This document shows positions 35,797 through 44,216 of a stretch of DNA of 64,000 nt, one piece after another. This DNA is from Pseudomonas putida (GTDB lineage Bacteria; Pseudomonadota; Gammaproteobacteria; Pseudomonadales; Pseudomonadaceae): NCBI RefSeq assembly GCF_002025705.1, contig NZ_CP018846.1, positions 5,199,501-5,263,500 on the forward strand, given 5' to 3'. The translations under genes were made by a program, and so were the position numbers. Numbering within the stretch: position 1 is the stretch's first letter; each line of letters begins with the position of its first letter. The notes under the pieces were generated by a model. The model did no database searches. It was not told the DNA's origin and saw nothing but the letters and a program-made list of their open reading frames with translations.

Positions 35797-35823
35797 TTAT
35801 CGGCAGAACTGCGCCAGACTATA
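35797..35823 (-). promoter_or_regulatory. FliA (sigma-28) promoter of motAB
   Basis: On the minus strand TATAGTCT (35816-35823), 11 bases, then GCCGATAA (35797-35804). This compares with the sigma-28 consensus TAAAGTTT-N11-GCCGATAA: the -10 is perfect, the -35 matches six of eight and the spacing is exact. It lies about 65 bases ahead of the motA ATG and fits late flagellar gene control. Confidence 0.85.
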
Positions 35824-35862
35824 GCCACTAAAAGCGAAAAGCCAGTTCGGACTGATGTCAAA

Positions 35863-37398
35863 ATGCCAATGGAATCCAAGGTGCCCACTCAGAATCCGCG
35901 TACGGTAGAAGCCTGGGTCAAGCTGCTCGACGGTGTCCGTGTACCGGTACCGAAGCAGAGTTACGACCGGGTCATGAGCGCCATCAACGACAATCGCCGC
36001 TCGTTGCGCGACATCGCCGAACTGATGCAGGACAGCCCCGCCCTGGTGCTGTCGGTGATGCGCGAGGCCAATCACTCCGCCAACGCCAGCCAGGCCGAGC
36101 CCGCCGAAAGCCTGGAGGTCGCCCTCAACCGCCTGGGCCTGGCACGCAGCAAGGAACTGCTGATGCGCCTGCCGGCCCTGCCGGAAGACGACATTCCGCC
36201 AGTGCTGCGCCAATTTCTGTTGATCAGCCAGCACGCCGCGCAACAGGCCAGCGGCCTGTTCGCCAGCCGCCTGGCGCGCCTGTGGCAGGAGATCCACTGG
36301 GGCAGCCTACTGTTCCTCGCCCCTCTTTGGCCGCTGGCCCTGGCCCACCCCAAGCTGTTGGACGCCTGGGAGCTGCGGGTTATCCACAAGGGCGAGATCG
36401 CAGCCGACGTGGAGCAGGAATTGTTCGGCGTGCGTATCTTCGCTCTATGCCAGGCCATGGCCGAACACTGGCGCTTGCCCAAATGGGTGACCCAAGGCTA
36501 TCGCCTGCTGCTCGAAGAACGCGACCAACTGGCCATGGTTCTTAGCATCGCCCGCGAAGAAGACCTGCTCAGCCAGCAGCATCGCCTGGACGAGGCACCC
36601 GGCTTGCGCCGCTGGTTCAACGAGCCGGCCAACACCGTACTACTGGCCAATAACCTGGCCCTGGCAGCCCAGGTCGGTTGGGACAACCCTCATTTGTTAC
36701 GCTGGCAGCAGCTGACCGCACTGTATCTGCAGACTTCACTGGAAGACGTACAACAGCAGGTGCACCAACAGGCTGCCGCCAGCGCCCGGCGTCACGCCAG
36801 GCATGCGCTGTTCCACCCGGCCGAAGCACTGATCTGGCCTTGGCACCAGCGCCGCCCGCACCCGGACATGCTGACGCCACCGCCCCCCTCCAGCGAAGAC
36901 CTCGGGCGCTGGCGCAAGCTGTGCCAGGAGTTGCTGGCCCAACCAAGCCCGTTCACCAACGCGGTACACCTGGCGACCCAGGCGCGCGACGCCATGCTCG
37001 CCTGCGGCATGCAGCGCATCATGCTGCTGACACTGGACCGTGCCAGCGACTATCTGCGCGTGCAGCAAACCGCCGGCCTGCCCAAGGAGGCCGCAGCCAT
37101 GGCCTTGCCTGTCGCGCAGAACAAACTGCTGCAAAAGCTCGTGAGCAAGGCCGGGCAGTTGCGCCTGACGCCTGACAATCACGCCCAGTTCTCGGCATTG
37201 CTACCCGCGCCGCTACGGGCTTTCTTCCGCAGCGAACACGTGCTGCTGCGTTCGTTGGCGGTCAGTGACCAGGTGCTGATGCTGGCCGTGGCCGACCAGG
37301 GCGGCAAGCCGCTGGCCGATGTCAGCGTGCAGGCTTTCGGCAAGACTTCGCAATGTATCGAACGTGCGCTGGCGGTGTTTGCCAACCGCGGCGCCTGA
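35863..37398 (+). CDS. HDOD domain protein with GAF-like C-terminus
   Basis: 511-residue soluble protein. The N-terminal half (about 10-250) is an HDOD domain, the HD-GYP-related fold lacking the catalytic HD pair (LRDIAELMQDSPALVLSVMREANHS, ALNRLGLARSKELLMRLPAL). A Pro-rich stretch near 330-340 leads to a GAF-like C-terminal region (TNAVHLATQARDAMLACGMQRIMLLTL). HDOD proteins usually act in signalling or regulation by protein contacts. It is divergent from motAB, so a motility link is plausible but unproven. Two close ATGs (35863, 35869) are possible; neither has a strong ribosome site. Confidence 0.8.
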   Translation: MPMESKVPTQNPRTVEAWVKLLDGVRVPVPKQSYDRVMSAINDNRRSLRDIAELMQDSPALVLSVMREANHSANASQAEPAESLEVALNRLGLARSKELLMRLPALPEDDIPPVLRQFLLISQHAAQQASGLFASRLARLWQEIHWGSLLFLAPLWPLALAHPKLLDAWELRVIHKGEIAADVEQELFGVRIFALCQAMAEHWRLPKWVTQGYRLLLEERDQLAMVLSIAREEDLLSQQHRLDEAPGLRRWFNEPANTVLLANNLALAAQVGWDNPHLLRWQQLTALYLQTSLEDVQQQVHQQAAASARRHARHALFHPAEALIWPWHQRRPHPDMLTPPPPSSEDLGRWRKLCQELLAQPSPFTNAVHLATQARDAMLACGMQRIMLLTLDRASDYLRVQQTAGLPKEAAAMALPVAQNKLLQKLVSKAGQLRLTPDNHAQFSALLPAPLRAFFRSEHVLLRSLAVSDQVLMLAVADQGGKPLADVSVQAFGKTSQCIERALAVFANRGA

Positions 37399-37442
37399 GC
37401 CTTGCGCTACAATCGCCCCTCTTTCCACACTGGAGAACGTGG

Positions 37443-38270
37443 ATGACTGATTTTTCCGGCCTGCCTTTGGTGATCGAAGCCGAAGACCTGCTGCCGCGCC
37501 TGGATTCACCTCAGCTGATCCTGGTCGACCTGAGCAGCGCCAACCGCTATGTCAGCGGGCATATCCCCGGCGCCCGCTTCGTCGAGGGCAAGCGCACCCA
37601 GCTTGGCCTGCCTCCGGCACCCGGCCTGCTGCCGGCCCTGGCCGACCTGGAAAAACTGTTCAGCGAGCTCGGCCACCGCGACGACGCAGTCTACGTGGTG
37701 TACGACGATGAAGGCGGCGGCTGGGCCGGCCGCTTCATCTGGCTGCTCGATGTCATCGGCCATACCCGCTACCACTACCTCAACGGCGGCATCCAGGCCT
37801 GGTCGGCGGACAAACTCTCCACCGACGTGCCAGCACCTGGCAACACGCCCGTGCACCTGCATCTGCACGGCGAACCGACCGCTACCCGCGAATACCTGCA
37901 AAGCCGCCTGGGCGCCGATGACCTGGTGATCTGGGACGCCCGCGGCCCGCAGGAATTCAACGGTGAAAAGGTCCTGGCCGCCAAGGCTGGGCACATTCCC
38001 GGCGCCATCAATTTCGAGTGGACTGCCGGCATGGACCTCAACGATCACCTGCGCATCCGCGCGGACATCGCTGAAGTACTCCAGCAAAAGGGTATCACCC
38101 CGGACAAAGAAGTGATCACCCACTGCCAAACCCACCGCCGCTCCGGTTTCACCTACCTGGTGGCCAAGGCCCTCGGCTACCCACGCATCAAGGCTTATGC
38201 CGGTTCGTGGAGCGAATGGGGCAACCACCCGGACACGCCTGTCGAAGTTCAAGGACAATCAACACAATGA
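37443..38270 (+). CDS. rhdA: Thiosulfate sulfurtransferase (rhodanese RhdA)
   Basis: 275-residue tandem rhodanese. The inactive N-terminal domain (LILVDLSSANRYVSGHIPGA) is followed by the catalytic domain, whose active cysteine lies in THCQTHRRSGFTYLVAKALG. The CQTHxR loop resembles RhdA of Azotobacter and Pseudomonas rather than CRKGVT-type rhodaneses, and has been tied to sulfur handling and oxidative stress. ATG 37443 has GGAGAA upstream. The stop overlaps the psd ATG (ATGA). Confidence 0.93.
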   Translation: MTDFSGLPLVIEAEDLLPRLDSPQLILVDLSSANRYVSGHIPGARFVEGKRTQLGLPPAPGLLPALADLEKLFSELGHRDDAVYVVYDDEGGGWAGRFIWLLDVIGHTRYHYLNGGIQAWSADKLSTDVPAPGNTPVHLHLHGEPTATREYLQSRLGADDLVIWDARGPQEFNGEKVLAAKAGHIPGAINFEWTAGMDLNDHLRIRADIAEVLQQKGITPDKEVITHCQTHRRSGFTYLVAKALGYPRIKAYAGSWSEWGNHPDTPVEVQGQSTQ

Positions 38271-39130
38271 AATCCCGTCTGTTCATCCTCAGCCAGTACC
38301 TGCTGCCGCACCACTTGCTGTCGCGCCTGGCTGGCTGTGTCGCCGAGTGCCGTGCACGCTGGTTCAAGAACGCCTTCACCGCCTGGTTCGCCAAGCGTTA
38401 CCAGGTGAACATGAGCGAAGCGCTGGTCGAAGACCTCACCGCCTACGAGCACTTCAACGCCTTCTTCACCCGCGCCCTGAAGCCAGGCGCCCGCCCGCTG
38501 GACGAAACGCCGGGCGCGATCCTCTGCCCGGCCGACGGTGCCGTCAGCCAGCTGGGCCCGATCGAGCACGGTCGTATCTTCCAGGCCAAAGGCCACAGCT
38601 ACAGCGCCCTCGAACTGCTCGGCGGCGACCCTGCACTGGCTGCGCCGTTCATGGGTGGCGAGTTCGCCACCATCTATCTGTCGCCGAAGGATTACCACCG
38701 CGTGCACATGCCGCTGGCCGGTACCCTGCGCGAGATGGTCTATGTGCCGGGCCGTCTGTTCTCGGTCAACCAGACCACTGCCGAGAACGTGCCGGAGCTG
38801 TTCGCCCGCAACGAGCGTGTGGTGTGCCTGTTCGATACCGAGCGCGGGCCAATGGCCGTGGTGCTGGTCGGCGCAATGATCGTTGCTTCGATCGAGACCG
38901 TGTGGGCCGGCCTGGTCACGCCGCCGAAGCGCGAGCTGAAGACATTCCGCTACGACGAAAGCAGCCGTGCACCGATTCACCTGGAGAAAGGCGCCGAGCT
39001 GGGCCGCTTCAAACTGGGCTCGACCGCGATCGTGCTGTTCGGACCAGAGCAGGTGAAATGGGCCGAAAACCTGGGCGCAGCTTCGGCTGTGCGCATGGGT
39101 GAACTGCTGGCTAACCCTGCCCAGGCTTGA
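38267..39130 (+). CDS. psd: Phosphatidylserine decarboxylase proenzyme
   Basis: 287-residue inner-membrane enzyme that makes phosphatidylethanolamine. The conserved LGST motif (FKLGSTAIVLF, about residue 250) is the self-cleavage site creating the pyruvoyl group on the small alpha chain. HFNAFFTRALKPGARP, YLSPKDYHRVHMP and PGRLFSVN are family signatures. It overlaps rhdA by four bases and ends at a bidirectional terminator shared with serB. Confidence 0.97.
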   Translation: MKSRLFILSQYLLPHHLLSRLAGCVAECRARWFKNAFTAWFAKRYQVNMSEALVEDLTAYEHFNAFFTRALKPGARPLDETPGAILCPADGAVSQLGPIEHGRIFQAKGHSYSALELLGGDPALAAPFMGGEFATIYLSPKDYHRVHMPLAGTLREMVYVPGRLFSVNQTTAENVPELFARNERVVCLFDTERGPMAVVLVGAMIVASIETVWAGLVTPPKRELKTFRYDESSRAPIHLEKGAELGRFKLGSTAIVLFGPEQVKWAENLGAASAVRMGELLANPAQA

Positions 39131-39140
39131 CCCTGGACGA

Positions 39141-39174
39141 AAAAAAAGGCCCTGCATGTGCAGGGCCTTTTTTT
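39141..39174. terminator. Bidirectional terminator between psd and serB
   Basis: GGCCCTGCA / TG / TGCAGGGCC flanked by seven A on the left and seven T on the right, so it works for psd (plus) and serB (minus). Confidence 0.95.
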
Positions 39175-39184
39175 GTCCGGCGTA

Positions 39185-40399
39185 TCAGCCTCGGGCGTCG
39201 CGGTCGCGCAGGCCCAGCAGGTACAGCACGCCATCCAGCCCCAGGGTGGAAATCGCCTGCTTGGCCGACTGGCGCACCAGCGGCTTGGCGCGGAACGCCA
39301 CACCCAGGCCGGCCAGCGACAGCATCGGCAGGTCGTTGGCGCCATCGCCCACGGCGATGGTCTGGTCCAGCTGCAGGCCTTCTTCGTTGGCCAGTTGCTG
39401 CAGCAGGTCAGCCTTGCGCTGGGCATCGACAATCGGCTCCACGGCCACGCCGGTCACCTTGCCATCGACCACTTCCAGTTCATTGGCGAATACGTAATCA
39501 ATGCCCAGGCGCGCCTGCACCTGCTTGGCGAAGTACGAGAAGCCACCGGACAGGATCGCCGTCTTGTAGCCCAGGCGCTTGAGCTCGGCGAACAGGTTTT
39601 CAGCACCTTCAGTCAGGCGCAGGGAAGCACCGATCTCGTCGAGCACACCGACATCCAGGCCTTTAAGCAGCGCCATGCGCTCCTTGAAACTGGCGCGGAA
39701 ATCCAGCTCGCCACGCATGGCGCGCTCGGTGATCGCGGCAACCTGTTCGCCCACACCGGCCGCCTTGGCCAGCTCGTCGATGACTTCAGCCTCGATCAGC
39801 GTCGAGTCCATGTCGAATACCGCCAGGCGGCGGTTGCGGCGGAACAGGTCATCCTTCTGGAACGCGATGTCGATGTTCAGCTCTTCGGCCAGCGCGAAGA
39901 AGTCGGCACGCAATGCCTGGGCGTCGCTCGGCACGCCGCGCACGGAAATTTCCAGCGCCGCCTTGCCCTTCTCGCTCGGAGCACCCAGCGCAACCCGCGC
40001 CGACAGGCGCTCGATGCGCTCGATGGTCAGGTCGTACTGGCTGATGACTGCGCTGACGCGTTGCAGTTGCTCGGGGGTGATCTTGCGGCTGAGCAAGGTC
40101 ACGATATGCCGCGCTTCGCCCTGGGCATCGGCCCAGTGCTGATAGTCGGCCTCGGAGATCGGCGTATAACGCGCTTGCAGGTTCAGCTCGTGGGCCTTGG
40201 ACTGCACGCTTTGCAGTAGACTGGTGGCCACTTCGTTGTCGGGGATATCGACCAGAATGCCGAACGACAGGGTGCCGTGCATCACCGCCAGGCCGATGTC
40301 GAGGATGTTCACACCGCCCTGGAGCAGGACGCCGGTAATGGCGGCGGTAAGACCGGGACGGTCCTCACCGGTGATGTTGATCAGAACGATTTCGCGCAC
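39185..40399 (-). CDS. serB: Phosphoserine phosphatase
   Basis: 404-residue enzyme for the last step of serine synthesis. N-terminal ACT-type region (VLINITGEDRPGLTAAITG, and a second weaker repeat) precedes the HAD phosphatase domain with DMDSTLIEAEVIDE (nucleophile Asp near 193), SGGFSYF and GDGANDLPML. GTG 40399 is chosen because GGAG lies seven bases ahead; an ATG 11 codons upstream has no such site. Convergent with psd. Confidence 0.95.
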   Translation of the reverse strand: MREIVLINITGEDRPGLTAAITGVLLQGGVNILDIGLAVMHGTLSFGILVDIPDNEVATSLLQSVQSKAHELNLQARYTPISEADYQHWADAQGEARHIVTLLSRKITPEQLQRVSAVISQYDLTIERIERLSARVALGAPSEKGKAALEISVRGVPSDAQALRADFFALAEELNIDIAFQKDDLFRRNRRLAVFDMDSTLIEAEVIDELAKAAGVGEQVAAITERAMRGELDFRASFKERMALLKGLDVGVLDEIGASLRLTEGAENLFAELKRLGYKTAILSGGFSYFAKQVQARLGIDYVFANELEVVDGKVTGVAVEPIVDAQRKADLLQQLANEEGLQLDQTIAVGDGANDLPMLSLAGLGVAFRAKPLVRQSAKQAISTLGLDGVLYLLGLRDRDARG

Positions 40400-40534
40400 A
40401 ACCTGGCTCCGACTTCGATGAAAAATGCGCATTCTACCGATTTTCCATGACCATCGGGCGCCAACTCTACTTTGCCGACAAAACACTGCTCGCTATACTG
40501 CCCAACACTTTTATGCCATTAAGAGCCGAGCTCT

Positions 40535-41998
40535 GTGAACCGGCCCACGCCCGTCAAAACCGACAACTTCTTCATCATGATCTTCCGAGCCCTGCGCCAA
40601 CGTCGCGTGCCCCTGGCACTGCGCATCGCCACCACCAACATTTTCCTGGTGGCGCTGGCGCTGGTGATCTACGCCTGCGTGATGGGCCTGCAGTTCAAGC
40701 AGGCCATGCACGAGCAGGCTGACGCCCTCGGCCAGAGCCTGACCACCCAGACCGCCACCTCGGCAACCGAGCTGCTGGTGTCCAATGACATCCTCAGCCT
40801 CAACGTGCTGTTGGGTAACCTGGTGAAGAACCCGCTGGTGGCCCATGCGGCCATCTACAGCGTGGACAACCGCATCCTCGCCGAGGCCGGTCAACGTCCA
40901 CGCAACAGCCTGCTGGGTGAAGCTGAAGGCCTGTACCAGACCAAGATCACGTTCCAGGACGTGACCGCCGGTCAGCTGCGCATCAGCCTGGACATGAGCC
41001 AGTTCCAGCAGCCGATGCTGATCAGCCTGCAAAGCATGGGCATCCTCGCCGCCATCCTGCTGGCCCTGGCGCTGAGCCTGAGCCTGCGCCAAGGCCGCCA
41101 CATCACCCTGCCGCTGTTGCAGCTACGGGTGTGGCTGCGTGACCCGCACCCATACACCCCGGCCATCGACCGTCAGGACGAGATCGGCGACATCGCCCGC
41201 CAGCTGCACGCCCGCCTGGCGCCGCCACCTCCGCCCGAGCCGGAACCGGAAGAGGAAGAGTACGAAGACGAGTTCGACGCGCCGCACGACGAAGCTCCAG
41301 CCAAGCCGGCCCAGCGCGCCAGGGCCGTGGTCCAGGCGGACGAGGATGACGACGAAGCCTTCGCCGGGCTGCTGGATGACGAGGAGCAACCGGCGCCCAA
41401 ACCTGCCGTGGTCGAATCCGACGAGCCACAGAATACCGCCGTGCTAGCCGTTCAACTGGGCTCCCAGGAGCAACTGCGTCGCTTGCCGCGCACGCGCCTG
41501 ACCGAGCTGCTGGAGCGCTACCGTGGCTGCCTGGAGCAGGCTGCATCGCTGTATGAGGGCGAAATCCACACCCTCAACGATGGCAGCACCCTGGTGCTGT
41601 TCCACAGCCGCGACTGCGGCGAGGATTACCTGACCAACGCAATCTGCTGCGGCGAGCTGCTACGTGCGCTGGGCCATGCCCTGCAGATCGAAGTGGCCGA
41701 CAGCGGTATCACCCTGCAACTGCAGCTGGGCCTGGCCCTGGGCGACGATCTGCAAGGGCTGGAGCAGGTCGACCTGCTGATGGCCGAGAAGGCCCAGGAT
41801 GCCCTGGCGCTGTCGCAGCACAGCCGCAACCTGCTGCTGGTGGAGCGGCAGATCAGTGATGACGAGCTGATCCGCAAGCGCGCCCGTATTCGGCCGATTG
41901 CCAGCCCTGAAGGCGCTTGCTGCGTGGAGCGGTTGATGGAGCCTTACCCGTCGATGCTGGAGCGCCAGCTGGCGCGGATGCACGAGCGCCGGGCTTGA
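40535..41998 (+). CDS. SMP_2 (AhpA/YtjB-like) membrane protein with a decayed cyclase-like domain
   Basis: 487 residues. N-terminal span (TTNIFLVALALVIYACVMG), extracytoplasmic part, second span (GILAAILLALALSLSL) and a HAMP-like stretch form an SMP_2/YtjB-type unit. A Pro/Glu/Asp-rich linker (about 227-300) follows. The C-terminal 170 residues read like a class III cyclase homology domain (RLTELLERYRGCLEQAASLYEG, TLVLFHSRDC, LQLGLALGDDL), but both metal-binding aspartate positions appear lost. It starts with GTG 40535; ATG 40577 is an alternative. Divergent from serB. Function unknown; a sensory role is inference. Confidence 0.7.
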   Translation: MNRPTPVKTDNFFIMIFRALRQRRVPLALRIATTNIFLVALALVIYACVMGLQFKQAMHEQADALGQSLTTQTATSATELLVSNDILSLNVLLGNLVKNPLVAHAAIYSVDNRILAEAGQRPRNSLLGEAEGLYQTKITFQDVTAGQLRISLDMSQFQQPMLISLQSMGILAAILLALALSLSLRQGRHITLPLLQLRVWLRDPHPYTPAIDRQDEIGDIARQLHARLAPPPPPEPEPEEEEYEDEFDAPHDEAPAKPAQRARAVVQADEDDDEAFAGLLDDEEQPAPKPAVVESDEPQNTAVLAVQLGSQEQLRRLPRTRLTELLERYRGCLEQAASLYEGEIHTLNDGSTLVLFHSRDCGEDYLTNAICCGELLRALGHALQIEVADSGITLQLQLGLALGDDLQGLEQVDLLMAEKAQDALALSQHSRNLLLVERQISDDELIRKRARIRPIASPEGACCVERLMEPYPSMLERQLARMHERRA

Positions 41999-42010
41999 TT
42001 TGAGATCCTT

Positions 42011-42114
42011 GGGGCCGCTCTGCGGCCCTTTCGCGACACAAGGCCGCTCCCACAAGGGATCGCAGTCTCTTGTAGGAGCGGCCTTGTGTCGCGAAAGGGC
42101 TGCGGAGCGGCCCC
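42011..42114. repeat. Inverted REP pair (BIME 7) next to the IS element
   Basis: GGGGCCGCTCTGCGGCC plus TCGCGACACAAGGCCGCTCC is inverted against GGAGCGGCCTTGTGTCGCGA plus GCGGAGCGGCCCC. It ends 14 bases before the left end of the IS3 element. Confidence 0.9.
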
Positions 42115-42177
42115 AGCAATTTCAGCCATGTCTAGTCCTGAAATAGGTTTACACCTGTTCAGGTAGGCCGACAGGCC

Positions 42178-43032
42178 TCAAAACGCCCGATGCACTGCAT
42201 CGGGCGTTTTGTTTTTCAGGGCCATATAGGGCCGTTCTGTGTTGTAGATCTGCACTGCCTCGTCAACCATCTGTCTCGCCTGCTCAAGATCTTCAGGGCT
42301 GCTCAACAGCAGCTCCATCTTGAGGATTCCGTTGATTCGCTCGGCCAGCGCGTTCTGGTAGCAGTCATACCCATCAGTCATGGAGCACTGAACATCGTGC
42401 CGTTGGTGCAGTGACTGGTACAGCGCCGAGCAATATTGGATGCCTCGATCCGAATGGTGGACTAATGGCTGGCGACGACGTCGCTTTCGTAATGCCTGCT
42501 TGAAGGCTTGCGCCACTGACTCGGCATGCAGGCTTTCATGGACGTGGTGGCCAACAATTTTCCTGGAGTACGCATCCGTTACCAGGCTCAGGTACAGCGG
42601 GCCGTTACGTGCGGGCAGGTAAGTAATATCGGCAACCCAGACGTGCTCCGGCCTTGTCGGAACGACTTGGCTTGGGCCCGGCTTGAGTAAGTTGGGATGG
42701 CGGTAGAAGCGATGAAAGCTTTGTGTTGTCTTGTGGTAGGCCCGCTTAGGCAGCACCAGCAAACGGCGCTCTCCCAAGACTTGGAACAGCCTATCTCGGC
42801 CAACTTGGAACCGTTTGTCAGGTTGGCAATGCAGCAGATAGTGCAGCTTGCGTGTACCCAGACGAGGCTGGCGCATCCGGACTTGCTGAACAAACTCAAC
42901 CACCTGATCTGCCTGGCGCTCTTTGCCATCAGCAGTTCGGTTGCGCTTGTAGTAAGCCTGTCGACTGATGCCTAGAAACTGACAAGCCCTGGCAATGCTC
43001 AGTCCTGCGACTTGACCTTGCGAGAGGACTTG
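42178..43032 (-). CDS. IS3-family transposase OrfB (DDE integrase core, made by frameshift)
   Basis: rve-type integrase. In the OrfB frame the reading is open from a stop near 43066 through the A6G slip site, giving IRQVLSQGQVAGLSIARACQ, then an HTH_21 region and the catalytic core with WVADITYLP (first Asp), HHSDRGIQYCS (second Asp) and the Glu in QNALAERING. It ends at 42178. Independent starts such as GTG 42903 exist, but the active product is expected as an OrfAB fusion. All three DDE residues are present, so the element looks competent. The right bound given is approximate. Confidence 0.9.
   Translation of the reverse strand, partial: QVLSQGQVAGLSIARACQFLGISRQAYYKRNRTADGKERQADQVVEFVQQVRMRQPRLGTRKLHYLLHCQPDKRFQVGRDRLFQVLGERRLLVLPKRAYHKTTQSFHRFYRHPNLLKPGPSQVVPTRPEHVWVADITYLPARNGPLYLSLVTDAYSRKIVGHHVHESLHAESVAQAFKQALRKRRRRQPLVHHSDRGIQYCSALYQSLHQRHDVQCSMTDGYDCYQNALAERINGILKMELLLSSPEDLEQARQMVDEAVQIYNTERPYMALKNKTPDAVHRAF
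42180..42210. terminator. Terminator hairpin overlapping the transposase stop codon
   Basis: AAAA-CGCCCGATGC / ACT / GCATCGGGCG-TTTT. The stem is coding for the last OrfB residues on the minus strand, with A and T tails on both sides, so it may stop transcription in both directions. Confidence 0.7.
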
Positions 43033-43397
43033 CCGGATCGCTTTTTTACGACCGAAACACCATAGTCATTTTTCAGAACATCAACGACCGTCTCAAAAAA
43101 CTGGGCCTTCTGGCTCATCAGTTCCAACTGTTGCTCAAGCTCTTTGATCCGCTGCTCTGGAGTGAGCGTTTTGGGGTCAGACATCGCGCAGCTCCTCTCG
43201 TCGCGGATCGAGGCCCCCTGGCTCCAATCCTGCCGACCGTGCTTACGCAACCATACCAGAACCGTCGACCGACCCTGGATGCCATACCGCACCTGGGCCT
43301 GTTTGTAGGTCAGTTCGCCTTTTTCAATCTGATCAACCACCGCCAATTTAAAAGACAGTGAGTAATCTCTCTGTGTGCGCTTTACACCTTGCTCCAT
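42999..43397 (-). CDS. IS3-family transposase OrfA (helix-turn-helix)
   Basis: 132 residues. N-terminal transposase_8-type helix-turn-helix (SLSFKLAVVDQIEKGELTYKQAQ, GRSTVLVWLRKHG) is followed by a leucine-zipper-like coiled coil (RIKELEQQLELMSQKAQFFE) used for multimerisation. The basic C-terminus (VVKKRSGKSSRKVKSQD) contains the A AAA AAG slip site. It binds the IS ends and regulates transposition in the family. Confidence 0.92.
   Translation of the reverse strand: MEQGVKRTQRDYSLSFKLAVVDQIEKGELTYKQAQVRYGIQGRSTVLVWLRKHGRQDWSQGASIRDERSCAMSDPKTLTPEQRIKELEQQLELMSQKAQFFETVVDVLKNDYGVSVVKKRSGKSSRKVKSQD
43041..43047 (-). promoter_or_regulatory. Programmed -1 frameshift site (A6G)
   Basis: AAAAAAG on the minus strand, read GTA AAA AAG in OrfA. 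A -1 slip gives AAA AAA GCG and enters the open OrfB frame. This is the classic IS3-family heptamer. Confidence 0.9.
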
Positions 43398-43451
43398 CTG
43401 ACTCTCCGGAAATTCGGGATGGGAGGTGTAAACCTTATTCAGGACGGGACA

Positions 43452-43497
43452 CCACCCACAAAAAAGCCCGCGAAGATGCGGGCTTTTTTGTGGGTGG
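43452..43497. terminator. Long terminator palindrome of the PqiC-like gene, abutted by the IS
   Basis: A perfect 20-bp stem (43452-43471 against 43478-43497) around GAAGAT, with the A6/T6 runs inside the stem followed by GTGGGTGG. Its first three bases CCA are also the right target duplication of the IS3 element. Confidence 0.9.
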
Positions 43498-43505
43498 CTA
43501 CTCGA

Positions 43506-44216
43506 TCAGAACCGATAGACTTCCATATCGGTGCGAATCGGCGAAGCCATCGGGATCTTCGACTTCTCTGGCTCTTTCTTGACCTGTACCGGTGCTGCCT
43601 GTTTCTTGGGTGCTTCTTCAGCAACCGCAGGCTGATTGGCCAGCGGCTTGACCGCCACGCTCAACTGTTCGGCCAGTTTCTGCAGCAACTGCCCCTGGGC
43701 TTGGACCTGGGACGATTCGCTACCCTCATGCGGCTGCTCAAGGTGAACGATACGGTTGTCACGCACATGGCCACGGCGGTCGAGCAGGCGCCATTGCGCA
43801 TCGAGAATCGCCGGCTGGTTCTTGCCCGAGTCCAGGCGGGTGATCGACAGCAGCACCTGCACGTCCGGGGAGAAGCCAGTGCTGGCCGGGGCCAGCACCA
43901 CACGCTGGCTGTCCAGGCGCCAGGCCAGCTGACGCACCAGCAATTGATCGATGTCCGCCGACAGGCTACCGGCCCAGCGACCGTCAGTGGCAGAACTCAG
44001 GCTGCCATCAGCCTGACGCTGCAAGAAGGTTTCGCGCTGCAGATAATCGGCAACCGAGACCGGGCCGAGCACCACGGCCATGCCCGCACTCTGCGAAGGC
44101 TGGCCAGGATCACCGCTGTCGAGTTGGTACAGGGCAACCGGCTGGTGCATGCTGCACCCGCTCAGCCCCAGCAAACCCGTCATCAACAGCGCAAATGGAA
44201 GGCGCAGGAATTTCAT
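43506..44216 (-). CDS. PqiC-like lipoprotein (ABC transport auxiliary, DUF330)
   Basis: 236-residue outer-membrane lipoprotein candidate. Signal peptide with lipobox LSGC (MKFLRLPFALLMTGLLGLSGC), then YQLDSGDP and GPVSVADYLQRETFLQRQ, the pattern of the PqiC/YmbA family, which acts with PqiB in lipid transport between membranes. The C-terminus has a low-complexity Lys/Pro/Glu stretch (about 195-222). No pqiA or pqiB is nearby. It is the last gene of the parE-parC run. Confidence 0.8.
   Translation of the reverse strand: MKFLRLPFALLMTGLLGLSGCSMHQPVALYQLDSGDPGQPSQSAGMAVVLGPVSVADYLQRETFLQRQADGSLSSATDGRWAGSLSADIDQLLVRQLAWRLDSQRVVLAPASTGFSPDVQVLLSITRLDSGKNQPAILDAQWRLLDRRGHVRDNRIVHLEQPHEGSESSQVQAQGQLLQKLAEQLSVAVKPLANQPAVAEEAPKKQAAPVQVKKEPEKSKIPMASPIRTDMEVYRF

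Larger units (their letters stand above)
42129..43451 (-). mobile_element. Intact IS3-family insertion sequence
   Basis: 1323 bp. Terminal inverted repeats of 28 bp (42129-42156 and 43424-43451) start TGTC and share TGTCNNGTCCTGAA and AGGTTTACACCT with four mismatches. A 3-bp direct repeat CCA flanks both ends (42126-42128, 43452-43454), typical of IS3 transposition. The content is orfA and orfB on the minus strand with a -1 frameshift motif. The element sits between the convergent SMP_2-type gene and the PqiC-like gene and disrupts no coding region. Confidence 0.95.

Noticed and set aside
42178..42903. OrfB as a stand-alone complete transposase starting at GTG 42903
   Set aside because: The OrfB frame is open well upstream through an A6G slip site with helix-turn-helix sequence, so the natural product is the frameshift fusion.
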